9,246 nucleotides of DNA from assembly GCA_030052355.1 (NCBI GenBank), contig JASIGS010000359.1:1-9246 (forward strand), read 5' to 3'. Of this stretch, positions 1 to 6,481 are shown piece after piece. The stretch comes from Streptosporangiaceae bacterium. Lineage in GTDB: Bacteria > Actinomycetota > Actinomycetes > Streptosporangiales > Streptosporangiaceae. The first letter of the stretch is position 1. Every line of letters starts with the position of its first letter. Made by a program: the position numbers and the translations under genes. Below the pieces are notes generated by a model that was not told where the DNA came from, searched no databases, and saw only the letters and a list, made by a program, of their open reading frames with translations.

Positions 1-730
1 TTGGGACAGCGGCCTGCGCGGCTGCGGGGCCGCGCTGCGCGGCGACGGCGTCGAGGATGTCCTGCTTGCGTATCCGGCCGCCGACACCCGTGCCAGCCAC
101 CGACGCCAGGTCGATGCCGTGCTCGGCAGCGAGCTTGCGGACCAGCGGCGTCACGTAGGGGCCCTCGATGACCTCGATGGGCTCCGCGACGGCGTCGGCA
201 GCCGGCGTGGCTTGCCCGTTCCCCGTCTCGTAACGGGGCTGGTAGGCGGGTGTCGGTTCCGCGTAAGCGGCGGGCGGTTCCGCATAAGCGGCGGGCGGCT
301 GCGCGTAAGCCGCGGGCGGCTCCGCGTAGGCGGGTCCGGTGTACGCGGGCTCGGCGTACGGGGCCGGAGCCGGGGCTGCGGGCGGCGTCGGCTCGGGAGC
401 GATGTATGTCTCCGCCGCGGCCGGTTCGGGCTCGGGAGCTGCCTGGACCTCTACTGGCTCAGCCGCCGCGGCCGCCTGCTGCCCGGCCGCGCCGTCCTCG
501 TCGATGACAGCCAGCTCGGCACCGACGGCGACGGTCTCGTCCTCGGCAACCGTGATGCCGCGGAGTATTCCGGAGACCGGCGACGGGATCTCGGTGTCCA
601 CCTTGTCGGTGGACACCTCGAGCAGCGGCTCGTCGGCCTGGACGTGCTCGCCTTCGCGCTTCAGCCAGCGCGTGACAGTGCCCTCAGTGACGCTCTCGCC
701 TAGCTGCGGCATCGATACGGAGACCGACAT
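1..730 (-). CDS. sucB: 2-oxoacid dehydrogenase E2, N-terminal part (lipoyl + E1/E3-binding domains), truncated by window edge
   Basis: This is the dihydrolipoamide acyltransferase (E2) core subunit of a pyruvate or 2-oxoglutarate dehydrogenase complex in the cytosol. 243 residues are visible and the frame stays open at base 1. Residues 1-77 form a biotinyl/lipoyl domain, with the lipoylated lysine expected at K43 in [12 protein letters not shown]. Residues 78-187 are a flexible Ala/Pro/Glu/Tyr linker with a 7-residue tandem repeat. Residues 191-229 are a peripheral-subunit-binding domain ([10 protein letters not shown], then [14 protein letters not shown]). The catalytic domain with its HxxxD motif lies outside. 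Only one lipoyl domain precedes the binding domain; some actinobacterial E2s have two or more. The ATG at 728-730 has AAGGAG 12 nt upstream, a rather long spacing. It follows lpd by 81 bp on the same strand. In actinobacteria genes annotated sucB often encode the E2 of pyruvate dehydrogenase (dlaT/aceF), so the substrate is unresolved. Confidence 0.93.
   Translation of the reverse strand, partial: MSVSVSMPQLGESVTEGTVTRWLKREGEHVQADEPLLEVSTDKVDTEIPSPVSGILRGITVAEDETVAVGAELAVIDEDGAAGQQAAAAAEPVEVQAAPEPEPAAAETYIAPEPTPPAAPAPAPYAEPAYTGPAYAEPPAAYAQPPAAYAEPPAAYAEPTPAYQPRYETGNGQATPAADAVAEPIEVIEGPYVTPLVRKLAAEHGIDLASVAGTGVGGRIRKQDILDAVAAQRGPAAAQAAVP
255..338 (-). repeat. 21-bp tandem repeat, four units, in the E2 linker
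   Basis: Four adjacent 21-bp units lie at 255-275, 276-296, 297-317 and 318-338. The first two differ at one base, the third at a few, and the fourth is degenerate. Read on the minus strand they encode a 7-residue unit of the form P-P-A-A-Y-A-E/Q, residues about 131-158 of the E2 protein. The unit length keeps the frame, so copy number can change without breaking the gene. Ala/Pro-rich linkers are normal in E2 proteins, where they let the lipoyl domain swing; a regular Tyr-containing repeat is less usual. Confidence 0.9.
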
Positions 731-742
731 GGCTTCGCGTGA

Positions 743-748
743 CTCCTT
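743..748 (-). promoter_or_regulatory. Ribosome binding site of the E2 gene
   Basis: AAGGAG on the minus strand, 12 nt before the ATG at 728-730. It is the only good SD in the 81-bp gap after lpd and supports that start, although the spacing is longer than the usual 5-9 nt. Confidence 0.6.
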
Positions 749-793
749 CTTCGGTTGTTTGGACTCTAGCGCGCTCGGCCAGCCCGCGCTGTC

Positions 794-833
794 AGCCGTG
801 CACGTGCAGCGCTAGCCGTGGACGTGCAGCGGC
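794..833. repeat. Imperfect 20-bp tandem duplication across the lpd stop codon
   Basis: Bases 794-813 and 814-833 are two adjacent copies of a 20-bp unit beginning AGCCGTG, with only a few mismatches, mainly at position 8 and the last two bases. The right copy encodes the last lpd residues (PLHVHG); the left copy starts at the stop codon (812-814) and runs into the gap before the E2 gene. Each copy contains the self-complementary core ACGT. Confidence 0.75.
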
Positions 834-2191
834 TTGCCCGCCAGGGCCATGTGCGCCTCGCCGATCGCCTCGGACTGGGTCGGGTGCGGGTGGATGAGCT
901 GGGCGACGTCGGCCGGCGTCGCATCCCAGTTGTAGATCAGCATTGCTTCGGCGATCAGCTCGCCGACGCGGGCGCCGACGAGGTGGATGCCCAGCACCGG
1001 CCCGCCGCCGGCAGTCGCGATGACCTTGGCGGCTCCGGCTGTCTGCAGGATCTGGCTTCTGCCGTTGCCAGCCAGGTCGTAGGTGAACTCGGCGAACTCG
1101 ATGCCGCGTGCCGCGGCGGCGGCCGACGTGAGGCCCACGGACGCGACCTCCGGGTCACTGTAGGTGACCCGCGGGACGCCGTCGTAGTCGATGGGGACCA
1201 CGCGCAGCCCGGCGAGCCGCTCGGCCACCAGGATGCCCTCGCCGAACCCGACGTGCGCGAGCTGCGGCCCGGGTGTCAGGTCGCCGACGGCTGAGATCGT
1301 CGGGATGTTGGTCTGGCACACCTCGTCGACCAGGACGAAGCCGCGGTCCATCGCGACGCCGACCTCGTCGTAGCCAAGGCCGGCGGAGACGGGCCCGCGG
1401 CCGACGGCCACCAGCATCAGCTCGGCGTCGATGGCGGATCCGTCCCCGAGGGTGACGGTCACGCCCGACCCTGTCTCCTTGACGCTCTCGAACCTGGTGC
1501 CGAGCTTGAAGCCGATGCCGCGGCGGCGGAAGGCGCGCTCGAGCAGCTTGGAGCTCGACTCCTCCTCGGTCGGCAGCAGGTGCGGCAGCATCTCGATGAT
1601 CGTGACCTCGGCGCCGAACGAGCGCCAGACGCTCGCGAACTCGACCCCGATGACGCCGCCGCCGAGGATCACGACGGAGGCGGGCACGTGGTCCAGGGTC
1701 AGCGCGTGCTCGCTCGTGATGACGCGGCGGCCGTCGATCTGCAGGCCGGGCAGGCTGCGCGACTCCGAGCCGCTGGCCAGCACCACGTGGGTACCCTCGA
1801 CGATGCGGTCGCCCACCCGCACGGCAGTCGGCGAGACAAGCCTGCCGTCGCCCGCGATGGTCTCGATGTGCCTGCTGTCGACCAGGCCGGTCAGGCCCCT
1901 CCAGAGCCTGGTCACGACCTTATCTTTGTAGGCGTTCACGCCGGACATGTCGATGCCATCCAGGCTGGTCCGCACGCCGAACGTCGATCCCTCGCGCGCC
2001 TGGTCGGCGATCTCGGCGGCGTGCAGCAGCGCCTTGGTCGGGATGCACCCGCGGTGCAGGCAGGTGCCGCCCACCTTGTCCTTCTCTATCAGCGCGACCC
2101 GCTTTCCAAGCTCGGCTGCGCGCAGCGCGCAGGCGTAACCGCCGCTGCCCCCGCCGAGGATCACGATGTCGTAGCCGCCGCCGTCTGTCAC
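812..2191 (-). CDS. lpdA: Dihydrolipoamide dehydrogenase (E3)
   Basis: This FAD-dependent disulfide oxidoreductase reoxidises the dihydrolipoyl arm of E2 and passes electrons to NAD+. At 459 aa it has the usual family length. The N-terminal FAD-binding loop is GGGSGG (residues 13-18) with E36 ending the second strand. The redox disulfide is C44-LHRG-C49, in GGTCLHRGCIPTK. A second Rossmann motif, ILGGGVIGVEFA, binds NAD. A late GD motif (SAVGDLTPGPQLAH) contacts FAD. The C-terminal interface holds the catalytic His-Glu pair H436 and E441 in HPHPTQSE. The start is GTG at 2189-2191 with AAGGAG 7 nt upstream. It lies 29 bp after pepA and 81 bp before the E2 gene, all on the same strand, so cotranscription is likely. 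No key residue is missing. Confidence 0.97.
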   Translation of the reverse strand: MTDGGGYDIVILGGGSGGYACALRAAELGKRVALIEKDKVGGTCLHRGCIPTKALLHAAEIADQAREGSTFGVRTSLDGIDMSGVNAYKDKVVTRLWRGLTGLVDSRHIETIAGDGRLVSPTAVRVGDRIVEGTHVVLASGSESRSLPGLQIDGRRVITSEHALTLDHVPASVVILGGGVIGVEFASVWRSFGAEVTIIEMLPHLLPTEEESSSKLLERAFRRRGIGFKLGTRFESVKETGSGVTVTLGDGSAIDAELMLVAVGRGPVSAGLGYDEVGVAMDRGFVLVDEVCQTNIPTISAVGDLTPGPQLAHVGFGEGILVAERLAGLRVVPIDYDGVPRVTYSDPEVASVGLTSAAAAARGIEFAEFTYDLAGNGRSQILQTAGAAKVIATAGGGPVLGIHLVGARVGELIAEAMLIYNWDATPADVAQLIHPHPTQSEAIGEAHMALAGKPLHVHG

Positions 2192-2198
2192 GATCAGA

Positions 2199-2204
2199 CT
2201 CCTT
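2199..2204 (-). promoter_or_regulatory. Ribosome binding site fixing the GTG start of lpdA
   Basis: AAGGAG on the minus strand, 7 nt upstream of the GTG at 2189-2191, inside the short pepA-lpdA gap. It decides the GTG start in the absence of a nearby ATG. Confidence 0.8.
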
Positions 2205-2220
2205 CGTCCGCTCTCGCCGG

Positions 2221-3720
2221 CTAGAGCCGCCCGTCCGCCACGTCCGCTGCGACCTGCACCAGCATCCGCGTGGCCGCCCCGGTACCGCCCTTTGACGTGT
2301 ATCCGTAGGGCTCGCCCTCATGGAAGGCCGGGCCGGCGATGTCCACGTGTGCCCAGCGCACGCCGTCGGGCACAAATTCCCGCAAGAACAGGCCGGCCAC
2401 CAGCATGCCGCCGAACCGCTCGCCGGCCACGTTCGCGATGTCGGCGACCCCGGAGTCCAGGCCCTTCCTGAGCTCGGGCGGCAGCGGCATCGGCCACGCC
2501 TGCTCGCCGGCCCGGCGGGCCGCGTCGACGACTCCGTCCCTGACCTGGTCGTCGCTGCCCATCACCCCGCTGATCCGCGGCCCGAGCGCCACGAGCTGCG
2601 CGCCGGTGAGCGTCGCGACGTCGACCACCAGGTACGGCGCGTCCTGCTCCGACCTGGCCAGCGCGTCAGCGAGGACCAGGCGCCCCTCCGCGTCGGTGTT
2701 CAGCACCTCAACGGTCTTGCCGCCGAAGATCGTTATCACGTCCGATGGCCGCTGCGCGCCGCCGCCAGGCATGTTCTCGGCCAGCGGCATGTAGCCGACG
2801 ACGTTGACGGCCGGCCGCAGCGCCGCGATGGCCTGGAGCGCGGCCAGCACGGCGGCCGCGCCGCCCATGTCGGACTTCATGGCCTCCATGGCCTTGGGCG
2901 GCTTCAGGGACAGGCCGCCAGAGTCAAACGTGATGCCCTTCCCGGCGAACACTACGGTCTTGGTCGCGTCCGGGTGCCGGTAACCGAGCCTGACCAGCCG
3001 TGGCGGGTGTACCGAACCCTGGCCGACGCCGGTCAGCCCGCCGTAGCCGCTGGCGGCCAGCTCCTTCTCGTCGAGCACCTCGAACTCCAGCCCGGAGGCC
3101 TCCGCGATCCGCTTGGCCTCGGCCGCCAGCAGCTCGGGGTACAGGTGGGACGGGCTGGTGTTCACCAGGTCACGGACCAGCGCCATGGCGTCGGCGAGCA
3201 CCCGGGCCCTGGTTGCCGCCTGTTCCGCGCCGGGCCCCGAAGCGAGCACGGTGAGCTTCAGGCTCTTGCCGTTCGCGGCGCTGCGGTAGCGGTCAAACCG
3301 GTAGCCGCCGAGCAGCGCGCCGAGCGCCACCGCCTCGGTCTCCGCGTCGTCGGTGGCGGGCAGCGCCAGCACTATCGACGTCGCCTTGGCGGCGGACAGG
3401 GAGCGGACCGCGGTGCCGGCCGCGCGCCGCAGCGACTCGGGATCGGCGGCGCCATCGCTCGCGTGCCCTAGCCCGACCGCGGCGAGGACGGGCGCGGCCA
3501 GCTGGCCGGAGGTGGCGATCTTCGTGACCTCATCCTGCTTCCCGGTCGCGCCGAGTGCCGTGAGGGTAGCGGTCAGCGCGCCGCCGAGTGCGGCGTCCAC
3601 GTCCTGTGACCCCGGCGCGAGAACGGGTCCGTCCTCGCCCTCGCTGATCCCGACTACGATCGCGTCGGCGGCGATGCTGCGTGCTGGCTGCTGGCTGGTT
3701 TCGATGGTGTTCGTCGTCAC
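2221..3720 (-). CDS. pepA: Leucyl aminopeptidase, M17 family
   Basis: This cytosolic di-zinc/manganese aminopeptidase removes N-terminal residues from peptides. At 499 aa it matches the family. An N-terminal macro-like domain (about 1-170) precedes the catalytic domain. The metal and active-site residues are all visible and in register with E. coli PepA at a constant offset of 9: K261, D266, D284, D343 and E345 as ligands, K273 and R347 as catalytic residues. The M17 signature NTDAEGRL is at 341-348. The GTG at 3718-3720 is the only usable start in this frame, since no other start codon lies in the upstream stretch before a stop. Its SD-like GGAG is just 2 nt away, too close to work well, while a -10-like hexamer sits 7 nt upstream. 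A leaderless transcript is therefore likely. It is the first gene of the pepA-lpdA-E2 unit and is divergent from the membrane protein at 3878. In E. coli PepA also binds DNA; nothing here shows that. Confidence 0.96.
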   Translation of the reverse strand: MTTNTIETSQQPARSIAADAIVVGISEGEDGPVLAPGSQDVDAALGGALTATLTALGATGKQDEVTKIATSGQLAAPVLAAVGLGHASDGAADPESLRRAAGTAVRSLSAAKATSIVLALPATDDAETEAVALGALLGGYRFDRYRSAANGKSLKLTVLASGPGAEQAATRARVLADAMALVRDLVNTSPSHLYPELLAAEAKRIAEASGLEFEVLDEKELAASGYGGLTGVGQGSVHPPRLVRLGYRHPDATKTVVFAGKGITFDSGGLSLKPPKAMEAMKSDMGGAAAVLAALQAIAALRPAVNVVGYMPLAENMPGGGAQRPSDVITIFGGKTVEVLNTDAEGRLVLADALARSEQDAPYLVVDVATLTGAQLVALGPRISGVMGSDDQVRDGVVDAARRAGEQAWPMPLPPELRKGLDSGVADIANVAGERFGGMLVAGLFLREFVPDGVRWAHVDIAGPAFHEGEPYGYTSKGGTGAATRMLVQVAADVADGRL

Positions 3721-3733
3721 GACTCCGAGCCTA
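3721..3733 (-). promoter_or_regulatory. Probable leaderless promoter (-10) of pepA
   Basis: TAGGCT (minus strand, 3728-3733) fits the actinobacterial -10 pattern TAnnnT. It is followed by exactly 7 nt (CGGAGTC) and the GTG start of pepA, so the transcript would begin at or next to the start codon. I see no convincing -35 hexamer at 16-19 nt. Confidence 0.45.
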
Positions 3734-3757
3734 GTGGGTGACCGGTTGCTAGCCTGA

Positions 3758-3768
3758 GACTGCCAGTC
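3758..3768. repeat. 11-bp palindrome in the divergent pepA / membrane-protein gap
   Basis: GACTG-C-CAGTC, a perfect 5-bp inverted repeat around one base. It lies upstream of the pepA -10 and could be an operator half-site or chance. No regulator can be assigned. Confidence 0.25.
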
Positions 3769-3819
3769 GGGCGGGCCGGTCCGAGCTAACGGGTGTCATT
3801 TGCTGGGCGTGACGGCTGT

Positions 3820-3835
3820 TACACTGACTAGGTCA
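3820..3835 (+). promoter_or_regulatory. Candidate promoter and overlapping palindrome for the membrane-protein operon
   Basis: TACACT (3820-3825) fits the TAnnnT -10 pattern on the plus strand and would start a transcript near 3832, leaving a 5' leader of about 46 nt with an SD. Directly after it, TGAC-TAG-GTCA (3825-3835) is an inverted repeat that would cover the transcription start, a common place for a repressor site. No good -35 is visible. The promoter and the operator reading are inferences. Confidence 0.3.
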
Positions 3836-3868
3836 TTGGGTATTAGCCTGCCCGGATTATCTCGGACC

Positions 3869-3873
3869 GGAGG
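3869..3873 (+). promoter_or_regulatory. Ribosome binding site fixing the GTG start at 3878
   Basis: GGAGG, 4 nt before GTG 3878-3880. It favours this start over an upstream in-frame TTG at 3800, which lacks an SD and lies inside the promoter region. Confidence 0.7.
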
Positions 3874-3877
3874 CACT

Positions 3878-4663
3878 GTGAACGCGAGCACCAGCGCCCT
3901 GTTTATCGCGGTATTCCTGGCTTGCGCCGTGGAGGCCGTGGAGGCCACGACGATCGTGCTTGCGGCCGGAACGGCGCGCGACTGGCGTTCGGCGAGCTGG
4001 GGCGTGGCCGGTGCCCTGGCGGTACTCGCGGTCGTGGTCGCCGCGCTTGGCCCGGCGGTCTCGGACATCCCCCTGACGGGCCTGCGTGTCGTGGTCGGCG
4101 CGCTGCTGCTGGTCTTCGGCGTGCAGTGGGTGCGCAAGGCGATCTTGCGTGCCAGCGGCCACAAGTCTTTGCACGACGAGGACAAGCTCTACGCCGAGCA
4201 CATGGCCGAGGCGAAGAGCCAGGCCGCGCGCCGCGTCGGCGTGGTGCAGGACTGGTACGGCTTCACGCTGGCGTTCAAGGGCGTCCTGCTCGAGGGTCTT
4301 GAGGTCGTCTTCATCGTGCTGACCTTCGGCAGCAACGCGAAGAATGTCGGGCTGGCGGCCATCGCGGCCCTGTGCGCGGTCGTGATCATCGCGGCGGTGG
4401 GCTTCGCGGTCAAGGCCCCGCTGGCCAGGGTGCCAGAGAACACGCTGAAGTTCGTGGTCGGCATCATGCTGACGAGCTTCGGCATGTTCTGGGGCGGCGA
4501 GGGAGCAGGCGCGCACTGGCCGGGATCCGACGCGGCGCTGCTGGTCATTATCCCGGTGATCGCGCTCTTCTCGCTCGGCCTGGTCGCGCTGCTGCGCAGG
4601 TCGGCCACTCCGAGGACGCAGGCCGCGGGTATCCAGAAGGCTGCTGCAGAGGGAGCGCGCTGA
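3878..4663 (+). CDS. Polytopic membrane protein, COG4280-like, putative ion transporter
   Basis: A 261-aa integral membrane protein of unknown substrate. It has six or seven hydrophobic segments (about 7-30, 41-61, 66-90, 130-150, 157-178, 188-207, 220-245). The two halves are related: an acidic membrane motif E19-x-x-E22 (AVEAVEATTIVLA) recurs as E139-x-x-E142 (LLEGLEVVFIVL). About 50 residues later LRVVVGALLLVFGVQW (69-84) is matched by LKFVVGIMLTSFGMFW (190-205). A charged loop at about 91-126 joins the halves. Paired acidic motifs in duplicated halves occur in cation transporters such as Gdt1/UPF0016, and E-x-x-E resembles the REGLE motif of the iron permease FTR1, so cation transport is plausible but unproven. 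It resembles uncharacterised COG4280 membrane proteins, as recalled from memory. GTG 3878 has GGAGG 4 nt upstream. The next gene begins 1 nt after its stop, indicating coupled translation. Confidence 0.85.
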   Translation: MNASTSALFIAVFLACAVEAVEATTIVLAAGTARDWRSASWGVAGALAVLAVVVAALGPAVSDIPLTGLRVVVGALLLVFGVQWVRKAILRASGHKSLHDEDKLYAEHMAEAKSQAARRVGVVQDWYGFTLAFKGVLLEGLEVVFIVLTFGSNAKNVGLAAIAALCAVVIIAAVGFAVKAPLARVPENTLKFVVGIMLTSFGMFWGGEGAGAHWPGSDAALLVIIPVIALFSLGLVALLRRSATPRTQAAGIQKAAAEGAR

Positions 4664-4664
4664 C

Positions 4665-4970
4665 ATGACGACGGACACGCAGACACCTCGAGACGGCGCA
4701 GTGGCGAGAAGGCTGCGGGCGTTCGGCGCCTTCTGGTACGACTTCGTGATCGGTGATGACTGGGTCGTGGCGGCCGGCGTGGTCGTCGGGCTGGCCGGGA
4801 CCTACGGGCTGCACGAGGCCGGCGTGCCGGCCTGGTGGGTGCTGCCGCTGGTGTTTCTCGCGCTGCTGCCGGTGAGCCTGCAGCGGGCGGTCAGTGGCTC
4901 TCTGCTTCCTCGGCGTAGACGCGGGCCGCGTACGCCTCCAGCTTCTCCTCGCACTCCGCCAGCGAGCTGA
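4665..4970 (+). CDS. Small two-helix membrane protein coupled to the COG4280-like gene
   Basis: A 101-aa protein of unknown function. Its ATG is 1 nt after the preceding stop (TGACATG), with AGGGAG 9 nt upstream, so it is probably made together with the transporter-like protein and may be its partner. Residues about 17-32 (FGAFWYDFVIGDD) precede two hydrophobic segments at about 33-50 and 56-71. The final 25 codons overlap, in antisense, the end of the convergent chrB-like gene (stop at 4891). There codon use changes: by hand count, 68 of 76 codons before the overlap end in G/C, but only 11 of 25 inside it. The tail is basic and Pro-rich (RRRR, then PRTPPAS twice). The gene may once have ended near 4892 and gained its tail by stop-codon loss. 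Confidence 0.72.
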   Translation: MTTDTQTPRDGAVARRLRAFGAFWYDFVIGDDWVVAAGVVVGLAGTYGLHEAGVPAWWVLPLVFLALLPVSLQRAVSGSLLPRRRRGPRTPPASPRTPPAS

Positions 4971-5433
4971 GCGCGGCCTGCAACCCGGCCGCGCCGAAGA
5001 CGTCGCGCTCGCGCACGCGTTGCAGCCAGTTACGCAGCTTGATGAGGTCGACCTCGTTTTCCTCCAGCTCGGCGAAGCTGAAGTGGTTTTCCGCGTACTC
5101 CTTGTCCACGCCGGCGAGGAAGTCACGGCACTTATCGACGATTTCCTCGTACTCGTCGTCGCGGGCACTAGTAAAGGCAGAGCGGATCTCGGCGTCCCCG
5201 GCCAGCACCCCGCAGGACAGCAGAATCGCGGTCCCGTGCATCTCCAGTATCTCGTTGCGCAGCATCCGCAGCGAGCGCTCGGCCGCCGGGCTCTGCGGCA
5301 GGGCGGCCACCGAGTTCTGCAGGTAGATCGCACCGAGGCTCTTGATCCTGCGCCATACCGCCGCCCGCAGCCTGGTGGGCTCGGATGGCACCCGGTAGAC
5401 GAGCAGCAGCCAGCCGCCGCCGGAGTCCGTCAC
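4891..5433 (-). CDS. chrB: ChrB-like protein (N-terminal ChrB domain only)
   Basis: A 180-aa soluble protein matching the N-terminal domain of ChrB, found beside chromate efflux genes and as stand-alone proteins in actinobacteria. The hallmark is at the start: WLLLVYRVP, SEPTRLRAAVWRR, then GAIYLQNSVAALP. The rest is helical and charged (DDEYEEIVDKCRDFL, then a coiled-coil-like LAECEEKLEAYAARV). The C-terminal ChrB domain found in full-length proteins is absent, so it should not be taken as a proven chromate sensor; no ChrA transporter is visible. The start chosen is GTG 5431-5433, with AGGGA 10 nt upstream and the conserved domain beginning at residue 8. A GTG at 5461-5463 would add 10 residues but has no SD, only a weak -10-like CACAAT. 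It follows the MHYT gene (stop at 5491) and may be cotranscribed. Its 3' end overlaps the convergent small gene by 80 bp. Confidence 0.85.
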   Translation of the reverse strand: MTDSGGGWLLLVYRVPSEPTRLRAAVWRRIKSLGAIYLQNSVAALPQSPAAERSLRMLRNEILEMHGTAILLSCGVLAGDAEIRSAFTSARDDEYEEIVDKCRDFLAGVDKEYAENHFSFAELEENEVDLIKLRNWLQRVRERDVFGAAGLQAALSSLAECEEKLEAYAARVYAEEAESH

Positions 5434-5490
5434 GCCGTGTGCGTCCCTCGCGTCGCCAGCCACGCTGTCATTGTGGCAGGCGGGTCGTGG

Positions 5491-6402
5491 TCAGCCCGGC
5501 GGCGGTCGCCGGCTGGCCGACTCGGACTGGCGTCGTGCCTGGGTTGCCCGGCTTACCGCCTGGCCGGGCCAGTGCGGCGAGGCCGGCCGCGGCGCCGCGG
5601 CTTGGCCTGGCAGCCCCGCGCTTGCGGTGCTGATCCGCTCCAGCAGCGCGGCGTCCTCGCGTAGCTCCGCCTCGGACGGGGACAGGGCGAGGGTGGCGGT
5701 GAGGATGAACGCCAGCACGCTGATGCCGATGACCAGCGGCAGCAGGAAGCCCTCGGCGGTCGCACCGCCTCCGGTCATGAGCATCCCGCTGCCGCGGCTT
5801 GGCAGCCACAGGTGCATGGCGGCCATGCCGGTGTAGTGCATGCCGCTGACGGCGACACCCATGATCATCGAGGCGCCGAGCGTGGCCGCCAGGCCGGACA
5901 GGTTCAGCCCCGCCCAGAACGCGGCCGTCGCGGCCACGATCGCGATGACGATCGACAAGACGAACAACTCGGGGTTATAGGTCATGCGGGCGGACATCCG
6001 CATCGCGGCCATGCCGGTGTAGTGCATGCTGGCCACGCCGATTCCGGTGAACGTCCCGGCGAGCAGCAGGGTCCGCCAGGTCTGCCGCGCGAACCCGACG
6101 ATCAGCAGCCCGATGCCCACGACCACGACGGCTATGAGCATGCTGACGATGGTGAGCGGGACGTTGTAGTGGATCACCTGGCCCGGGATCGTGAATCCCA
6201 GCATGGCGATGAAGTGCATCACCCAGATGCCGGTGGCACCGACGGAGACCGCGGCCAGCAGCAGCCAGCGCACGCGGGAGCCGCCGGAGGACGCGCGCGC
6301 CCGGGTGATACACCGCAGGCCGAGAAACGCGCCGAGGCACGACATCAGGTATGCCAGGACGGGCGTCAGCAGCCCGTAAGAGAAGTTGTGCACGTGCAGC
6401 AC
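5491..6402 (-). CDS. Stand-alone MHYT-domain membrane sensor protein
   Basis: A 303-aa membrane protein of the MHYT family, a seven-helix-type sensor module thought to bind a metal (copper was proposed) and to sense O2, CO or NO; direct evidence is limited. It begins MLHVHNFSYG, followed by helices at about 11-32, 46-68, 82-104, 111-134, 146-167, 172-193 and, after a loop, about 213-237. The signature histidines sit in WVMHFIAML (H63), MHYTGMAAM (H127) and MHYTGMAAM (H189), with H3 and H5 near the N-terminus. The last 60 residues are polar, acidic then Pro/Arg/Ser rich. No GGDEF, EAL or kinase domain follows, so it must signal through a partner or have another role. GTG 6400-6402 is preferred: the frame continues to an ATG at 6492, but those 30 codons use more A/T-ending codons and the ATG lies in a hairpin loop. 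SD is weak. Confidence 0.88.
   Translation of the reverse strand: MLHVHNFSYGLLTPVLAYLMSCLGAFLGLRCITRARASSGGSRVRWLLLAAVSVGATGIWVMHFIAMLGFTIPGQVIHYNVPLTIVSMLIAVVVVGIGLLIVGFARQTWRTLLLAGTFTGIGVASMHYTGMAAMRMSARMTYNPELFVLSIVIAIVAATAAFWAGLNLSGLAATLGASMIMGVAVSGMHYTGMAAMHLWLPSRGSGMLMTGGGATAEGFLLPLVIGISVLAFILTATLALSPSEAELREDAALLERISTASAGLPGQAAAPRPASPHWPGQAVSRATQARRQSESASRRPPPG
5819..6029 (-). repeat. 25-bp exact direct repeat encoding the two MHYTGMAA motifs
   Basis: The same 25 bases occur at 5819-5843 and 6005-6029. Both code for the MHYTGMAA core of successive repeats in the MHYT protein. Identity over synonymous positions suggests recent duplication or gene conversion, but the protein constraint explains most of it. 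Confidence 0.8.
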
Positions 6403-6481
6403 GGCGGCCCGCCCGACCCTTGAGGAGCAGAAACCACAGGAGGTTATCTGCCGACTTGTGGGTCCGTCACTGGATTGGGCG

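Noticed and set aside
2320..3471. Long open frame on the plus strand opposite pepA (383 codons), and similar long antisense frames at 119-703, 3857-4678, 5812-6423 and 7285-8652
   Set aside because: They lie opposite genes with intact catalytic motifs, and their products are Arg/Gly/His-rich with no recognisable domain. High G+C makes stop codons rare on the opposite strand.
3820..3860. DtxR/IdeR iron-box reading of the AGG...CCT stretches upstream of the transporter-like gene
   Set aside because: The arms do not align to the 19-bp consensus symmetrically; too many mismatches to support.
3800..3877. Upstream TTG start for the COG4280-like gene, adding 26 residues
   Set aside because: It has no SD, overlaps the candidate promoter, and the added residues are not a signal peptide or helix; GTG 3878 has GGAGG.
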